Shown piece by piece: positions 23,272 to 33,999 of a stretch of 64,000 nucleotides of DNA (its first letter is position 1; every line of letters begins with the position of its first letter). The DNA comes from Massospora cicadina. Lineage: Eukaryota; Entomophthoromycota; Entomophthoromycetes; Entomophthorales; Entomophthoraceae. The position numbers and the translations under genes were made by a program. The stretch spans positions 18,906 through 82,905 of the forward strand of contig JAKSZP010005669.1 in assembly GCA_022478985.1 (NCBI GenBank), read 5' to 3'. The notes beneath the pieces are model-generated. The model did not search any database. It was not told the DNA's origin and was given only the letters and a program-made list of their open reading frames with translations.

Positions 23272-24686
23272 ACCTTAGGTGCGAGGGGTGGGCCCCCTGG
23301 CCCACCAGCCTCTTCCAGGTCCCCATGGGCTTTCACAGCAGCGTGGGTATTAGCAGCAATGCTATCAGGGTTTTTGTTAATTTTTGCGGAAAGAGTCGCA
23401 TTGGCTTTGGCCTTCGCTTTTTGTTTCCCGACGTTGGACGAATTTTTTGCGGTGTGGATAAGTTCAGTGCACCGTCGAGTGGGGCAAAAATTTTTTTTCG
23501 GTTGGGATAGGTCCCAAGTCGGTTTCAACTGGGGCTTGGGTGCAGCGATTGGGTGAGATCAAATCTCCCATCGGATCCTCAGATTGAGTGGCCCATTTGG
23601 CTTGGGCCTCCCAATCTGATTAGGTGATGGATTCCCAAGTTGCTTCTGCCGTGAAGGTCTCCATGTCCTCCTGGCGTTGTGAGTGTGGGATGGTGGTGGT
23701 GGCCTTGGCCGCTTCCTTGGCCGCAGTCCTATGGGCCTGCTTGGCCTTCTTCCGCTCCTGCGGGGAGATGGGCTTTACCAATAGGTAGCAGCCTTGTGCT
23801 CCCCACAGGAAGGCCTCTTTGGTGCTTGCGGTTGGTTCATAGTGCGCCTCTCCGCTGGCCATGGCCGCTGAGGGGTGCTCTTGGAATGTAACACCCTCTT
23901 TAATGGGGCACGCGTGTGCCTTATGGCCGAATGCATCACAGTGGGTGCAAATGGGGGGCACACTGTCCACGGTTACCCAGAATGGGTGGGTGGTGTGCCC
24001 TGCAATGTCAATAAAGGTGGAGTGTGGGATCTGGGTTAGGTCCTTTGCGATCTCCTCAGATGGGGTCAGAACTGCGATGGCTTTGCCGGTGCACAGGTGT
24101 GGCATCAGCGTGAAACGTTGCATTTTGAAAGATTGTATTTCGCCGTATATGGCGAGACCATCTTTCAGGTGTTGCTCAAAATGTCACGTTTTACCATAGT
24201 AGGCAAAAAGTCAAACGTGAGGAAAATTTGGTTCAATTTTGTCCATCTGGTGCGTTTAGTTTCAATGACCCATTGCCCTTCGGGGAGGTTGACCACTACG
24301 CGCACCGCTGCAGCCTCTTCTGCTGCTATTTTGCTTTCAAAACCTAGGTCCAGCCAACCGCACGACATGGAGTGAGGTGCAATGTACACTGTGGTCGGGA
24401 AAATTTTGTGTACATCTTCACAAAATTTTTCCCATAGGGCCGTTTTTTGGATGTCCAGATACACACGGACTCCGAATTCCACCGATGAAAGTGGCTGGGA
24501 ATTTGGCGTATTGATGTACTGGTTGCATCGTGCTTGCCACGCGAGTATCTCCAGGGAAATTGTGACCGCCAGTTTTTTTAAATTTTTTTCTATTCTGCCA
24601 GATTCTCCAGGGCGTTTTCGAACGTTAGAGGCTGCGGGCCTTCCGCCTGCTCCTCTTGCTTTGCTTGCCCAACTGCTCCCAGACAT
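23268..24686 (-). pseudogene. LINE-A2 ORF1, CCHC nucleic-acid-binding protein, frameshifted
   Basis: Starts at the ATG 24686-24684 (MSGSSWASKARGAGG), the same start as the intact LINE-A3 ORF1. A 1-nt deletion near 24,177 breaks the frame. The downstream part (24,123-23,620) contains the knuckle CTHCDAFGHKAHAC (C-x2-C-x4-H-x4-C) and ends early at a CAA-to-TAA type change near 23,620. The last segment, 23,528-23,268, carries a basic tail (NVGKQKAKAKANATLSAKIN) that ends at the ORF2 start, with ORF1 stop and ORF2 start overlapping within gtgtga. The undamaged protein would be about 470 aa. Confidence 0.85.
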
Positions 24687-25424
24687 GGGCGCAGACTAAT
24701 CCCCTCTATGAGATTATCAAACTGGATTTAGTCTTGAATTGAATGGGTTGCAAAAGTGTTTGCAACGAGAAAGAAAAGTCCCCTGCTTGTATTTACATCA
24801 ATAAAACACTAATTAATCAGCTGCATTGCACTAAAGAAAATATTGGTCAGTTCTCTTTATTTTCCTTTCAATAAATTTCTTCCACAAACATTGATTTTTA
24901 TTTTATTGATTTACTTCTTGCCAAAGTCCTGATGCATTACCCTGATGGCCTGTTGGTCCCTACACCAGATGAGCATTACCATTTTTGATGATTACAATAA
25001 CTCCCACCATCATCAACTGGATTCAACGTTCAAGACACTTCTGGCAATTTAACCCTCTCATTGCAACTATCCGCCATCAATATACTGGGATCTTGTGGCC
25101 TTACATCCACCATTTCCAAGTAAGGATCCACCCCCTGGTCTCATCAGTTGTATTGGACCCACCCACCAGCAACCCTCTAGAAACCATCCCAGTGATACAA
25201 TCCCCTGCAGAGAGACCCCCAGTGTCTGGGGTTGTTTCCATTTGGTTTATTTTTGTGTTTCTTTTTAACGCTTGTTCTACACCAACGAGTTATGATCTCC
25301 CAATTTGCAGCTCCATACAACGTCATATGAGTGGCAATGCCTCTGGCATTCTGGCTTGCTTTTTGGGTGCTCACGCATCTTAACTGGCAGGCCAGTCTAA
25401 ACTTCTTCTGCTGCTTTCATGACA

Positions 25425-25596
25425 CTGGGCTTTAGGCACCTCACTTGTACTAACCTGGGCGTACCTAGTCTGTACTCAGCGTTGATCTAAGCTGTGCTTA
25501 AGGTCAGGAAGGTCCTGCAATTTGACCTTTTGGACTTCCTGCCGCCAGCCTTGTCCCTTCTGTTGGTTCCCTCTATAAGGTGATCTAAATACGACT
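25425..25596 (-). repeat. Left LTR of Ty3-C, inner part
   Basis: Resumes with ctgggctttaggcacctcac, the continuation of the uninterrupted right LTR at 30560. It ends at 25596, next to the polypurine tract. Confidence 0.9.
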
Positions 25597-25613
25597 AAAC
25601 TCTCTCTTTTTGG
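25597..25613 (-). promoter_or_regulatory. Polypurine tract of Ty3-C
   Basis: Minus strand reads aaaaagagagagttt directly against the 3' LTR boundary. This supports the minus orientation of the element. Confidence 0.65.
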
Positions 25614-25619
25614 GCTCCA

Positions 25620-28519
25620 CCCCCCTCCAGGGGCATTTGCCAAGGAAAAGTTTTTGTTGTCTGGGGACAACTTTATGGCAGCAACGGCTTTGAAAAATTC
25701 GATCCTGCAGCTTTAGGGAACGCTTGTGGAATGCTACAATTAGTTCTTGGGCATGGGCACAATCGTGCACTGTGACCCAACTGTTCTCCGCTGCATCAAA
25801 TCCCACACAAGATACAAGATACTTAAGTCTTCTTCTTACCTGATGAGAGGCCACAATCTCCTACATTCTCTTCTCTGGAGCCCCATCTACAAGATAAGCC
25901 TCAGGAGTCTCTGGAGGGGGGGGGCCTCAAACAACATGAGCTTGCTTTCATGGAATACTGAAAATATTTGAAATGAGGAAGGAAGATCCAACTGGTATAA
26001 GGCGTGTCTCACCTTTTTGACCATTTGGTTTGGCCCAATCCTCTTTGGTCCCATTTTTTACATGACTGCTTGATTGGGATGTTTTTAGCATTTAGCATCA
26101 CGAGATCTCTTTCCTTGACTGCTGGTCCAACTTGTCTCTTACCATCAGCGTTCTCCTTGTAAGCCTGCATGGCCACATCTAAATTTGTGCTCACCCCCTG
26201 ATGTACAAAATTTGATCATCTTTGCAAAGTTCACCACCGCATCCACCTTGGATCAACAAGTGGGCTTCATATTGAAGGCAGGATTGAAGCCATGTTGGCA
26301 AAGAAGGGGGAACAATTGATTGATGCATGTTGTGCGTTGTTATAACTGAATTGGGCCATGGGGAGATGAGAAACCCAATATAAATGATCTGCGGCGGTGT
26401 AACATCACAAGAACTGTTTATGGCACTTGTTCATTCGTTAAGTCTGACCATCTGATTGTGGGTGATAAGCAGTTGAACGGCAAGTGCAAATCTGAAGAGT
26501 CTTACACAACTACATCCACAAGATGGAGGTAAACTGGGGTCCCTGATCACTAATTATTTCTTTAGGGAAACCCATGAAGAGCGAAAACATTAACAAAAAG
26601 TTTAGACATTTCAGCCGCAGTGACTGTGGTTCTGCAAGGGATAAAGTGGGCGAACTATGTAAAATGGTCCACCGCCACCATGATAGCATCGTAGCCATAA
26701 GATATAGGCAATTCCACAATAAAATCCACCAATAAGGAAGTCCAGGTACCATCATCCTTTTGAACTGATACCAACAACCCCACCAGAGGCTGGCAATTCA
26801 GTTTCATTTGGTTGCAGACCAGGCACTCCTTTAAAATACCTGGCAACCTGAGCGGCTAGCCACTTCCAATTGTAAGATCATCATATGAGTTCTAATGTCT
26901 TCGCCTTCCCAGTATGGCCAACAGTGATTCCGTCATGATGTTCCCAGATGATTGCCAGGCGAAGTATCTAGCAGGAACCCATAGGAGCCCCTGAAACCAC
27001 ACCATCCCATCCTTTACTGATAGCCTCTGCTGATGTCCTCCTGATTCAATGGACTCTTGGCAAGGACCATAGTATATTCAGCTTACAAAGGCTGAGAAAG
27101 AACCACCTTTATGAACATACCTTATTCCTCCGGATTTTCCAGAGGAGCGAGCGCTGGCCCATTGGCCAAGGCGGAGGGAAGTTGAGACACAATCTCACCC
27201 GGTTGAATCATCCAATGGGTATTATGCACCTCAACTTCCATAGAATTGGGAGCTAGTGCCGGGTTGCAGCTCAAAGCATCTGCCAAACCATTATCCTTGT
27301 CCTTAGTAAACTCATAGGAAAACCCAAATTTGGCTAGGGTCTCATGCCAGTGGGTTCGCCATGGTGTCAAGACATGAGGTGCGTGGTGATACAACAAGGC
27401 ACAGTGATCTGTACACACACGCAATAGTTGGGATGAGCCATGTAAGTGATGACGCCAATAAGTCAACGCCTCAACCACTACCAATAACTCTTTGTCATAA
27501 GCAGCATAGTTTAACTCAGGCAGGGACATCTTCTGAGAATAATATACCATCAGATGATTTATTCAATCTTTGCCTACTGTGTAAAGGCTGTCGCTATGAC
27601 GAAGTTGGAGACTCTAAGCAACAATAAACTCTTTATTGAGGTCAACATGTCGAAGAATGGAAGTGGACAGCAAAGTACACTTTACTGCTTGGAAGGCATC
27701 CTCCAAAATGGGGACCACTGAAGTTATTTTTCCCCACTCGCCTTATATATAAAGGCGCTGCAACTTCAGAAAGGTTTGGTGTGAACAACTTAAGGAACGT
27801 ATACGTCCCCAAAAAGCTTCTCCATTTTTTAACTGAAGTTGGAGTGGGCCACTCACGAATAGCCTTCTCCTTGTCTGGAGTTATCATGTGCCCTTGGTCA
27901 AACATGACGTTTCCCAGAAAGGTGACCTGGGACTTAAATAACTCACACTTGCTGATTTTCGGTGTAAGATTGGCAGCACTCAAACGCTTCACCACCTGCT
28001 GAAGGTGTACTGCATGTGACTCATGGTCATGGTAAAATATCAAAATATCATCCATGTAAGCTACCGCACATACCTCAGCAGGTCCCCCAAAGCCACATCA
28101 ATATGACGTTGAAAGATAGCAGGGCATTTATAAGCCCAAATGGCATAACCCAAGATTGAAAGAAAATTTCTTTTTCTGGTATGGAATGCGGTTAGCCAAT
28201 CCTGACACTTCTTAATACAGATCTGATTGAACATTTTTAAACAATTCAGCTTGGAGAAGGCGATAGCCTTCTCCACATAGCGTGCAATCTGAAAGTCCAG
28301 GGGATGGGATGTAAGTCTGTTACAGTGAAATTGTAGATATTCCCATAATCTACGCATGGGCGTAAGGTACCTTCGGCCTTCTCTACAAAGAGAAGTTGGT
28401 AACATACAGGGTTGTTCACTGAAAGTTGCACCTTTGGCTAATTGCTCCTTAACCCATAAATCTAAGGCCACTTCCTCCCATACCATCAAAATATAAATTG
28501 GGAAAGATATACGCAACAA
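25620..28519 (-). pseudogene. Ty3-C pol remnant (RT, RNase H, integrase, chromodomain)
   Basis: Read right to left. 28,519-28,061 is RT fingers/palm in alternating frames (EGTLRPCVDYGNIYNFTV, then KLNCLKMFNQI). 28,055-27,642 starts MDDILIFYHDHESHAVHLQQV, the catalytic DD of RT, and continues through LGNVMFDQGHMITPDKEKA. 27,550-27,122 is RNase H (YDKELLVVVEALTYWRHHL, then VCTDHCALLYHH). 26,846-26,510 is integrase, with a CLVCNQMK knuckle end, DFIVELPISYGYD and FPKEIISDQGPQFTSILW. 26,194-26,009 is the integrase C-terminal part. 25,854-25,700 is a chromodomain (RRLKYLVSCVGFDAAENSWV). At least six frameshifts and stops make it non-functional. Confidence 0.88.
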
Positions 28520-29846
28520 ATAAACGGTGAGCTTGAACTCTCAATCAAACTCTGAATGACCTGGTAGTGCATTAGCTGAAGCCGCATCAAACGAAGATTC
28601 CAACCCTTCCAAACAGGAAGATATTAGAACCTCCACAGAGGGCTTCAGCAACGGGGAAAGACTGAGAGTGTGAATATTGGGCTAGTAGGCAAATTTCCCT
28701 GAGAGTTCGCTTCAGTCAAAGAGTAAACTGATTCATGAACATTCTTTAAAGTTAAGGGCAAAGGTATTTTCTTTAAAATTAGTCCTGACGTCAAACTTAA
28801 GCCACCACTCTACACTAAAAAGATGGGGTACAAGAAGTTTCTGATAGCTTGGAAGTGGTTGGACAAATGATAGGTGCCAACTTGATAGTCTATTAACACC
28901 ATGATATTCAGCGTGGGGATATCTTGAGAAGCCCCTTCTCTAACCATACCACCTGGCAATTAACTCAGCTCAAGTTAGTTGGAAAGGTATTGGTCCATAA
29001 AATTCTAAAAGCTCCAGTACTCACCAAAATAGAAGTGCTGATTTTCTCTGAAAGGGGATGAAAGGGTAACAGTCTTTAAAAAATAACCCGAATTATCTTT
29101 ATTTATAGCAGAAAGTGCCAACACTTCACCACCAAACTCTTCTTCAGGGTTGTACATATCCCCAGGATACGTCTTTAAATCATAAAATGGAGAGGGATAG
29201 TTGATCACTCTTACTACTGAGGCCACATATCCCACCATATCTTCAGCAGCTGCATAAACGTTTTTATAATTTATTTGTAACAATTTCTCCACCTCCTAGG
29301 TTCTACGGATCATGGATGTAGTCAAACGTGAGTTCTTTGGAGTGATCTGATACACTGAAATGGGGTCCATATCTAAGCCATATGGGTAGAGACATGACTC
29401 ATTAGTATTTAGGGAAACGTCATTATAAAATGTGTATTTGGTCATAAATGACCCTATTCCCATTTTGGCAATGGGTTGTCTGGCATTAGCCAAGGCCTAC
29501 ACCACCAGGCCCTTCATTTATGATTCTTCCTGCATCATCCAAAAACAGTGCCTAGGAAAAATGATTTTTGGCGCAAATTTTATTAAATTCAGTGGAAACT
29601 CAGGGAATCACAACTCTCAGATTGTAAAGCGTCCGTATTCACCAGGTACAGGAAAGAAGGGTGAGTACTTTCTGGTTGTAGGTGGCAAGAATAACACCAG
29701 AATGCTCCAACCATCGGCAAAATGCAAAAACAGTGGTGAGCCCCACTGCAGCCAGGGCAACCAGCTGGCGCCTACTGTGTTCACTTCATGAAAGTCTCAC
29801 ACGAATAAAAGTTTGTGCATGTAGAGATAAGTGGATGGTCATCTAA
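28520..29846 (-). pseudogene. Ty3-C leader region: protease relic plus unrecognised ORF fragments in the gag position
   Basis: A retropepsin relic sits near 28,920-28,820 (LNIMVLIDYQVGTYHLSNHF, where the D-T-G active site has become D-Y-Q). Upstream, where gag belongs, are fragments I do not recognise. 29,292-29,005 encodes 95 aa, with KLLQINYKNVYAAAEDMVGY near its start and FGGEVLALSAINKD further on. 29,493-29,296 encodes 65 aa starting MANARQPIAKMGIGSFMTKY. A hydrophobic frame near 29,760-29,650 starts VALAAVGLTTVFAFCRW. The three lie in order and may be pieces of one broken gene. They lack gag landmarks (no CCHC knuckle, no capsid helices I can name). They could be a diverged gag or a captured host sequence. 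Confidence 0.5.
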
Positions 29847-30733
29847 TGTCAAGAGAGTATCTATAACTCTCCAGTTCCTATCTTGGCAGTGCATGAAGCG
29901 CTGGACCAAAGCAAGGGAACTCGTCATTAAATTGAACATAAAAATAGACCAGCAGAGGGAGTTGGAGCTAAGGAGTCATAGGGCAAGGGTGTTGAGCACC
30001 GTGAAAGTAATAGTAACTCGAGCAATCTTCAGAACTTGGCCGTGGCCCAAAGTCTGTTACTAACCAAGTTTGGTATAGGGGTAGAGTGCAATGGTGACTG
30101 AGTTTGGAGGGAATCTGGTAGTCTCAGTGGTGTAACCGCGGCTGTAATAATTTTAAAGAAAACAAATTTGCTAACACGTCACAAGACTTCCTCAAAGTGG
30201 TCCGCACACAGGTGTGCCCAAGTTAACATAAAAAACGTAAAATGAATATGGGGCTTATTGGGAAAGATGACAAAGAGAAACGTTGGTCTTGAGCAAAGAT
30301 ACTTAAGCCAACTCAGGTGAGTTTTGGTCAGTGGAAGTGATACCAAGCCTTGGTGCACCAATAGGCGCATGCTTCCATCTGAAAGGGTCACATACCTTGA
30401 AATTGACTTTACTTGAGTAATCAACTGAAGTTGGACCTGACCAAACTCACAATTTCATAAATGGAATAGGTTTTGAACCCTCGTTTCTCAATTGACTGAA
30501 TTGACCCATCATCATATAATTCAAAACCCACTATTTTAGCCCTAGAGCTGAGGCAGGGGCTGGGCTTTAGGCACCTCACTTGTACCAACCTGGGCGTACC
30601 TAGTCTGTGCTCAGCGTTGATCTAAGGTGTGCTTAAGGTCAGAAAGGTCCTGCAATTTGACCTTTTGGACCTCCTGCCTCCCAATCTTGTCCCTGCTGTT
30701 GGTGCCTTTATAAGGTCATGTAAACATGACAAA
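29847..30733 (-). repeat. Right (5') LTR of Ty3-C, uninterrupted
   Basis: 887 bp, direct repeat of 12006-12728 plus 25425-25596. At 30560-30564 it carries a single ctggg, the unoccupied version of the Ty3-B insertion site. Confidence 0.9.
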
Positions 30734-31102
30734 CCAGGCATGCTATACGGTTTTCTTAATAAAACAGATTGAGGTATGGATATTAGTTAAAGCCCCTTGT
30801 CATCTAACAGCTGCTAAATTAGCCACCCATAGACTATAGTAGCAAATTGTATTTGATTATCTGTTCCTAATTGTCAGATAACTGGTGTACCAAGGGAACT
30901 CAGGCTTTCATCATGGATGATTTAGCAAATTAACCCAGAATGTCAGGCTGCATGAATTAAATTCTGATAAGATGGGTTTCATGGAGAATGTTGATAATAA
31001 TAAGACTGGGCTTGAAAACAGGATGATTGAACACTCAAAGCACCAGCTAGAATACCTCTGATACAGATATCTATATTATGGAATGAAAGAAACAAAAGTA
31101 AC
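30734..31102. other. Gene-free spacer right of Ty3-C
   Basis: 369 bp of AT-rich sequence between the Ty3-C right LTR and the LTR-like block that starts at 31103. No ORF and no match to other parts of the window seen. Confidence 0.5.
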
Positions 31103-32217
31103 TGTTGGGACTGAGGAAGTATGAAGGTCAGTCCTTTGAAGCTAGCCAAGGTGGATGTCGCGAAATTGACCTTGGGCTCCGCTAGTGTGCCAGGCCAACC
31201 AGTATGAAGACTGGTTGACCCTTTGCTGTTTCGCCTTCATTGGCATACCAACCCCTACAAGTCCACGTCCAACCTACCAACTAACCACCAACAGCTTCGC
31301 CTTTAGCCCCAGGTGTCCTTGGCGTGTGCCCCGGAAAGTCCTGCCCCCTTCCTGGGCGGCTCAGGCACTCCTGCGCTGCCCCACCCTCGTGGCCCTTCAC
31401 CAACCCATCTGGGCATGCCCCAGCAAGTCCATACCCCTTCTTGGGTGGCTATGGTACCTCCCGCACTGCACCCCGCTAGGGTTGGTGGCTTGTCAGCTCA
31501 TCCGCTGGTCGCCAGCTGGCCAGGTTCCCGCTGGTTCCTCATAGAGAGGAGGTATGAAAGCTGGCAGCGCTGGCCACTCCAGGCGTGATCTCCCGCGCCT
31601 TCGGGGATCTCCTATACTATCTCCCCACTCTAGTCGTACCAAGCTACTTCAAACAAACAGGAAAGATGGTAAACGAGAGATTCTTAATAAGAGGGAATGA
31701 ACGACTATTTATAATAATTTAAGGGCTACTGCGCCCAAGTTCTCTTTGGCCAATCAACTACCAGAAAACCCATTGGCCTCTTGATGCCAAAACTCTCTAT
31801 CAGATCAGAAACTCTATTCATTCATACTCATTGAGATTCCCTCCAGATTTGCTCACTGATCACTGAATATAAATTAGGTCAATCCATCCTCAGCATAAGT
31901 CGCTGGTCAATCATATATAAGCTCATAAATAAATAGGAATTTGAGCATCCTTGGCATGAGTCACCGGTGCTCTGAATTAGTTGGTGGAACCATTTTGGAT
32001 GATTCATAACAGATTCATCAGCTTTCTGCTGAAACTTCTACAACAATATTCAGTTGGCATTTTTGCAGTGAACGCAGCTCCCTCTGAACCTAAACTCAAT
32101 TAAACATATAACATTAAATAGTATCAAACTAGGCTATTTGCCAGTAATTACGCCTGGCTAACTGAAACCCCTAATTTAGATACTATTGGAAGGATTCATC
32201 TGGTTAAAATCCCAACA
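31103..32217. repeat. LTR-like block bounded by TGTTGGGA / TCCCAACA
   Basis: 1,115 bp that starts TGTTGGGA and ends TCCCAACA, an 8-bp perfect terminal inverted repeat of the type found on many Ty1/copia and some gypsy LTRs. It includes a GC-rich patch (31,180-31,620) unlike its surroundings; the Pro/Ser/Cys-rich frames there have no family resemblance. The 5-bp flanks (gtaac and gggga) do not match, so it is not a simple solo LTR. If plus-oriented, the following ggggacaattggcagag could be a primer-binding region. No partner LTR was found. Confidence 0.4.
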
Positions 32218-33999
32218 GGGGACAATTGGCAGAGTAAGTTGTACTTAACCTAGACGGGGTCATAGATCCTAAGATAATGAACTTTTACTAAAAAGAGCCT
32301 AAAATTAGGTAGAGAATTAAATCTTATTTTAATGAGTAAATGATTTACACCTTAGATAGTGATAGGAAAATAAGGGATAAGATAAGGATAGAAGGAACAA
32401 TCAGAGCAAGCCCTATTGGAACTGTGAGCAGATTAGGAAATATTATCCTAAATATTTTAGAGGTTAAAGGGAAGTAGGCAACATATAAAGGTACACATAA
32501 AATAAGGCGAAGTTGGAGATAAGGTTAAAAAATTAAAATAGGGATTCATTCCCTACAGGAAAGAATAATAGTTGAGATAGGGCGTCTTAACTTGAAATAT
32601 TGACTAGTTGAGCACTTTAATAGCAATTTATCTTGAATTCATCAGTTTAAAATTTAGTGAATATTAATTGGATTTGACCAATGCTAAATAACTAGAAAGT
32701 AATAATATTTTTGGCCTTTGGCCCATCAAAAGTTTCAATCACTAAAGTAATTATAGTAAATATGAATCAAGATTGTCTAAAATAAATAATAATTCAGAAG
32801 CCCCAAGTTGAAGCTTCATCCAAACTATTGAGAATCCTGACAGAAACCTTATACATCAGCCAGGAATTCCAAAAGGGCTATCATAGCCACCAGATGTTCA
32901 GTGAACCTCTTAAACTCACAAAAATTATTTGTTTTAAGGATTTTTTATTCAACTAAAATAGCTAAAAAGGGAAAAATGGAGTTACAGCAGATCCTTTCAG
33001 GGTCCACTGCCTTATAGCCTCACTAACATAGGGTATGAAAAACAAATGCATCTGCTGTCAGAATAATTTTATGATTCAACTATAGTAGATAAACATTACA
33101 AAATCTTCATGACACAAGATCATACTCATCCTGGCCAGCTAACTTAGGCTTGACTTTTGTCACCAAATTATATCCCCTGACATGATTCCACTTGGTGGAT
33201 TAGCAATGCTTTGTCTGATGAGTGAATGGGTGCACCCATAACCAAGCACATATGGGCAGTCCCATAAAGAAGGGAAGAATTTTATTGTATCATACCTGTC
33301 AGGGATGAGCTCATGATTGCTAGTGATAGATGAGAATGGTGTTTAGGGATTTCAAAGCTAAACATTAATCAATTGGTTTTAATTTTACTGAAGATCAATT
33401 TAAAATTTATTAAATGGACTTACTTTAGTGGAGACAACCTCTTGAGGGGAGAATCACTACAACCCTCTGTTGGTGATGGCTCTTAGTCACTTCCACTTCC
33501 CAACACACACTCCAAAATTTCTGGACTAAATAATGGGTGGTTGGAATGGGGGAGAGGCATGATTTTTGTTATTACATCATAACCCACCTCTCATCTACCA
33601 CCTGTGCTAAGTTGCCCATGGCAACAAGAGAGATGGCCGCTGGCTTCCTTTCCTTCTTGGTATGACATAGGAATTCTTATCATTAAACCGCAGGGGTTTT
33701 CTCCAATACTTAAAATGGGGAAGAGTATAAGGTTTTACACAAAAGCAATAAGCCAGGTGATGCCTTCTTCCCTTTTCTTATAATAATTTTTTGGGTTTTG
33801 TTGTTCTATAAAGGTTGGTACCTTCAAAGGATACTAAATTATTAGTTAAATGTAGCTCTAGCGGGAATTTCTTAGGGATGCTGTGCTCCTAAAGCAATAT
33901 CTCAATGGAAATACGCCATTGAGGCTACTCTTTTCGCTTTTAGCAGGTAAGATCTCTGTAAAACAAGAAGTAAAATCTTTAGTATAAGTAGTAAAACTG
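32218..33999. other. AT-rich gene-free interval with a repeat at its right end
   Basis: No recognisable gene. The last 170-300 bp (about 33,700-33,999, clearest from 33,830) is a direct repeat of about 48,300-48,620: both contain attagtt(a/g)aatgtagctc and a gatctctgtaaaa(a)ca block. This may be an LTR or leader segment of Ty3-E, one copy on each side of it. Half-LINE H1 starts at its end. Confidence 0.5.

Larger units (their letters stand above)
19504..24780 (-). mobile_element. LINE-A copy 2, full-length non-LTR retrotransposon
   Basis: About 5.28 kb on the minus strand, flanked by a perfect 15-bp target duplication ccctgcttgtattta (19489-19503 and 24781-24795). The unoccupied sister site is in the 5' LTR of Ty3-B near 13,518. 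The 3' end (left) is not poly(A) but repeats of taaatt/aattta (19501-19521). It contains ORF1 (CCHC protein) and ORF2 (endonuclease, RT, CCHC), both inactivated. It is close in sequence to LINE-A3; most differences are transitions, many at CpG. Confidence 0.95.
12729..25424 (+). mobile_element. Ty3-B, chromodomain gypsy element inserted in the Ty3-C LTR
   Basis: Plus-strand element with long LTRs, 12729-14232 and 18704-25424 (the latter holds LINE-A2). The target duplication ctggg is exact on both sides (12724-12728 and 25425-25429), and the empty site is preserved in the other Ty3-C LTR at 30560. The polypurine tract ggaaaaaggaaagggtaa abuts the 3' LTR at 18704. The internal region (14233-18703, about 4.5 kb) encodes gag, protease, RT, RNase H, integrase and a chromodomain, all with stops. 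Without the LINE the element is about 7.4 kb. Confidence 0.93.
18704..25424 (+). repeat. 3' LTR of Ty3-B, split by LINE-A2
   Basis: Two parts, 18704-19503 and 24796-25424, joined at the LINE-A2 target duplication. Without the LINE and one duplication, and counted to the conserved ttca near the end, it is 75 bp shorter than the 5' LTR; this difference is the deletion between short direct repeats (single copy here at 24996-25010). Confidence 0.9.
12006..30733 (-). mobile_element. Ty3-C, chromodomain gypsy element hosting Ty3-B and LINE-A2
   Basis: Minus-strand element whose left (3') LTR is split: 12006-12728 and 25425-25596, with Ty3-B between. The right (5') LTR is 29847-30733 (887 bp). The rejoined left LTR, after removing one 5-bp duplication, is about 890 bp. 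Termini are TGTC..GACA-type; flanks gacca (12001-12005) and aacca (30734-30738) are a probable 5-bp duplication with one change. The internal region (25597-29846, 4.25 kb) encodes decayed protease-RT-RNase H-integrase-chromodomain but has only about 0.9 kb where gag should be. It is the oldest layer of the nest. Confidence 0.9.

Noticed and set aside
23679..23891. Plus-strand Trp/Pro-rich frames opposite LINE-A ORF1 (also 45,620-45,871 and 22,394-22,795)
   Set aside because: They are antisense shadows of LINE coding sequence; the minus-strand frames carry the motifs.
31185..31588. Two overlapping plus-strand frames rich in Pro, Ser and Cys (91-119 aa)
   Set aside because: They lie in a GC-rich patch where stop codons are rare, show no domain, and fall inside an LTR-like block.
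31098..32222. 31103-32217 as a simple solo LTR
   Set aside because: The 5-bp flanks gtaac and gggga differ, so a clean solo LTR is not supported.
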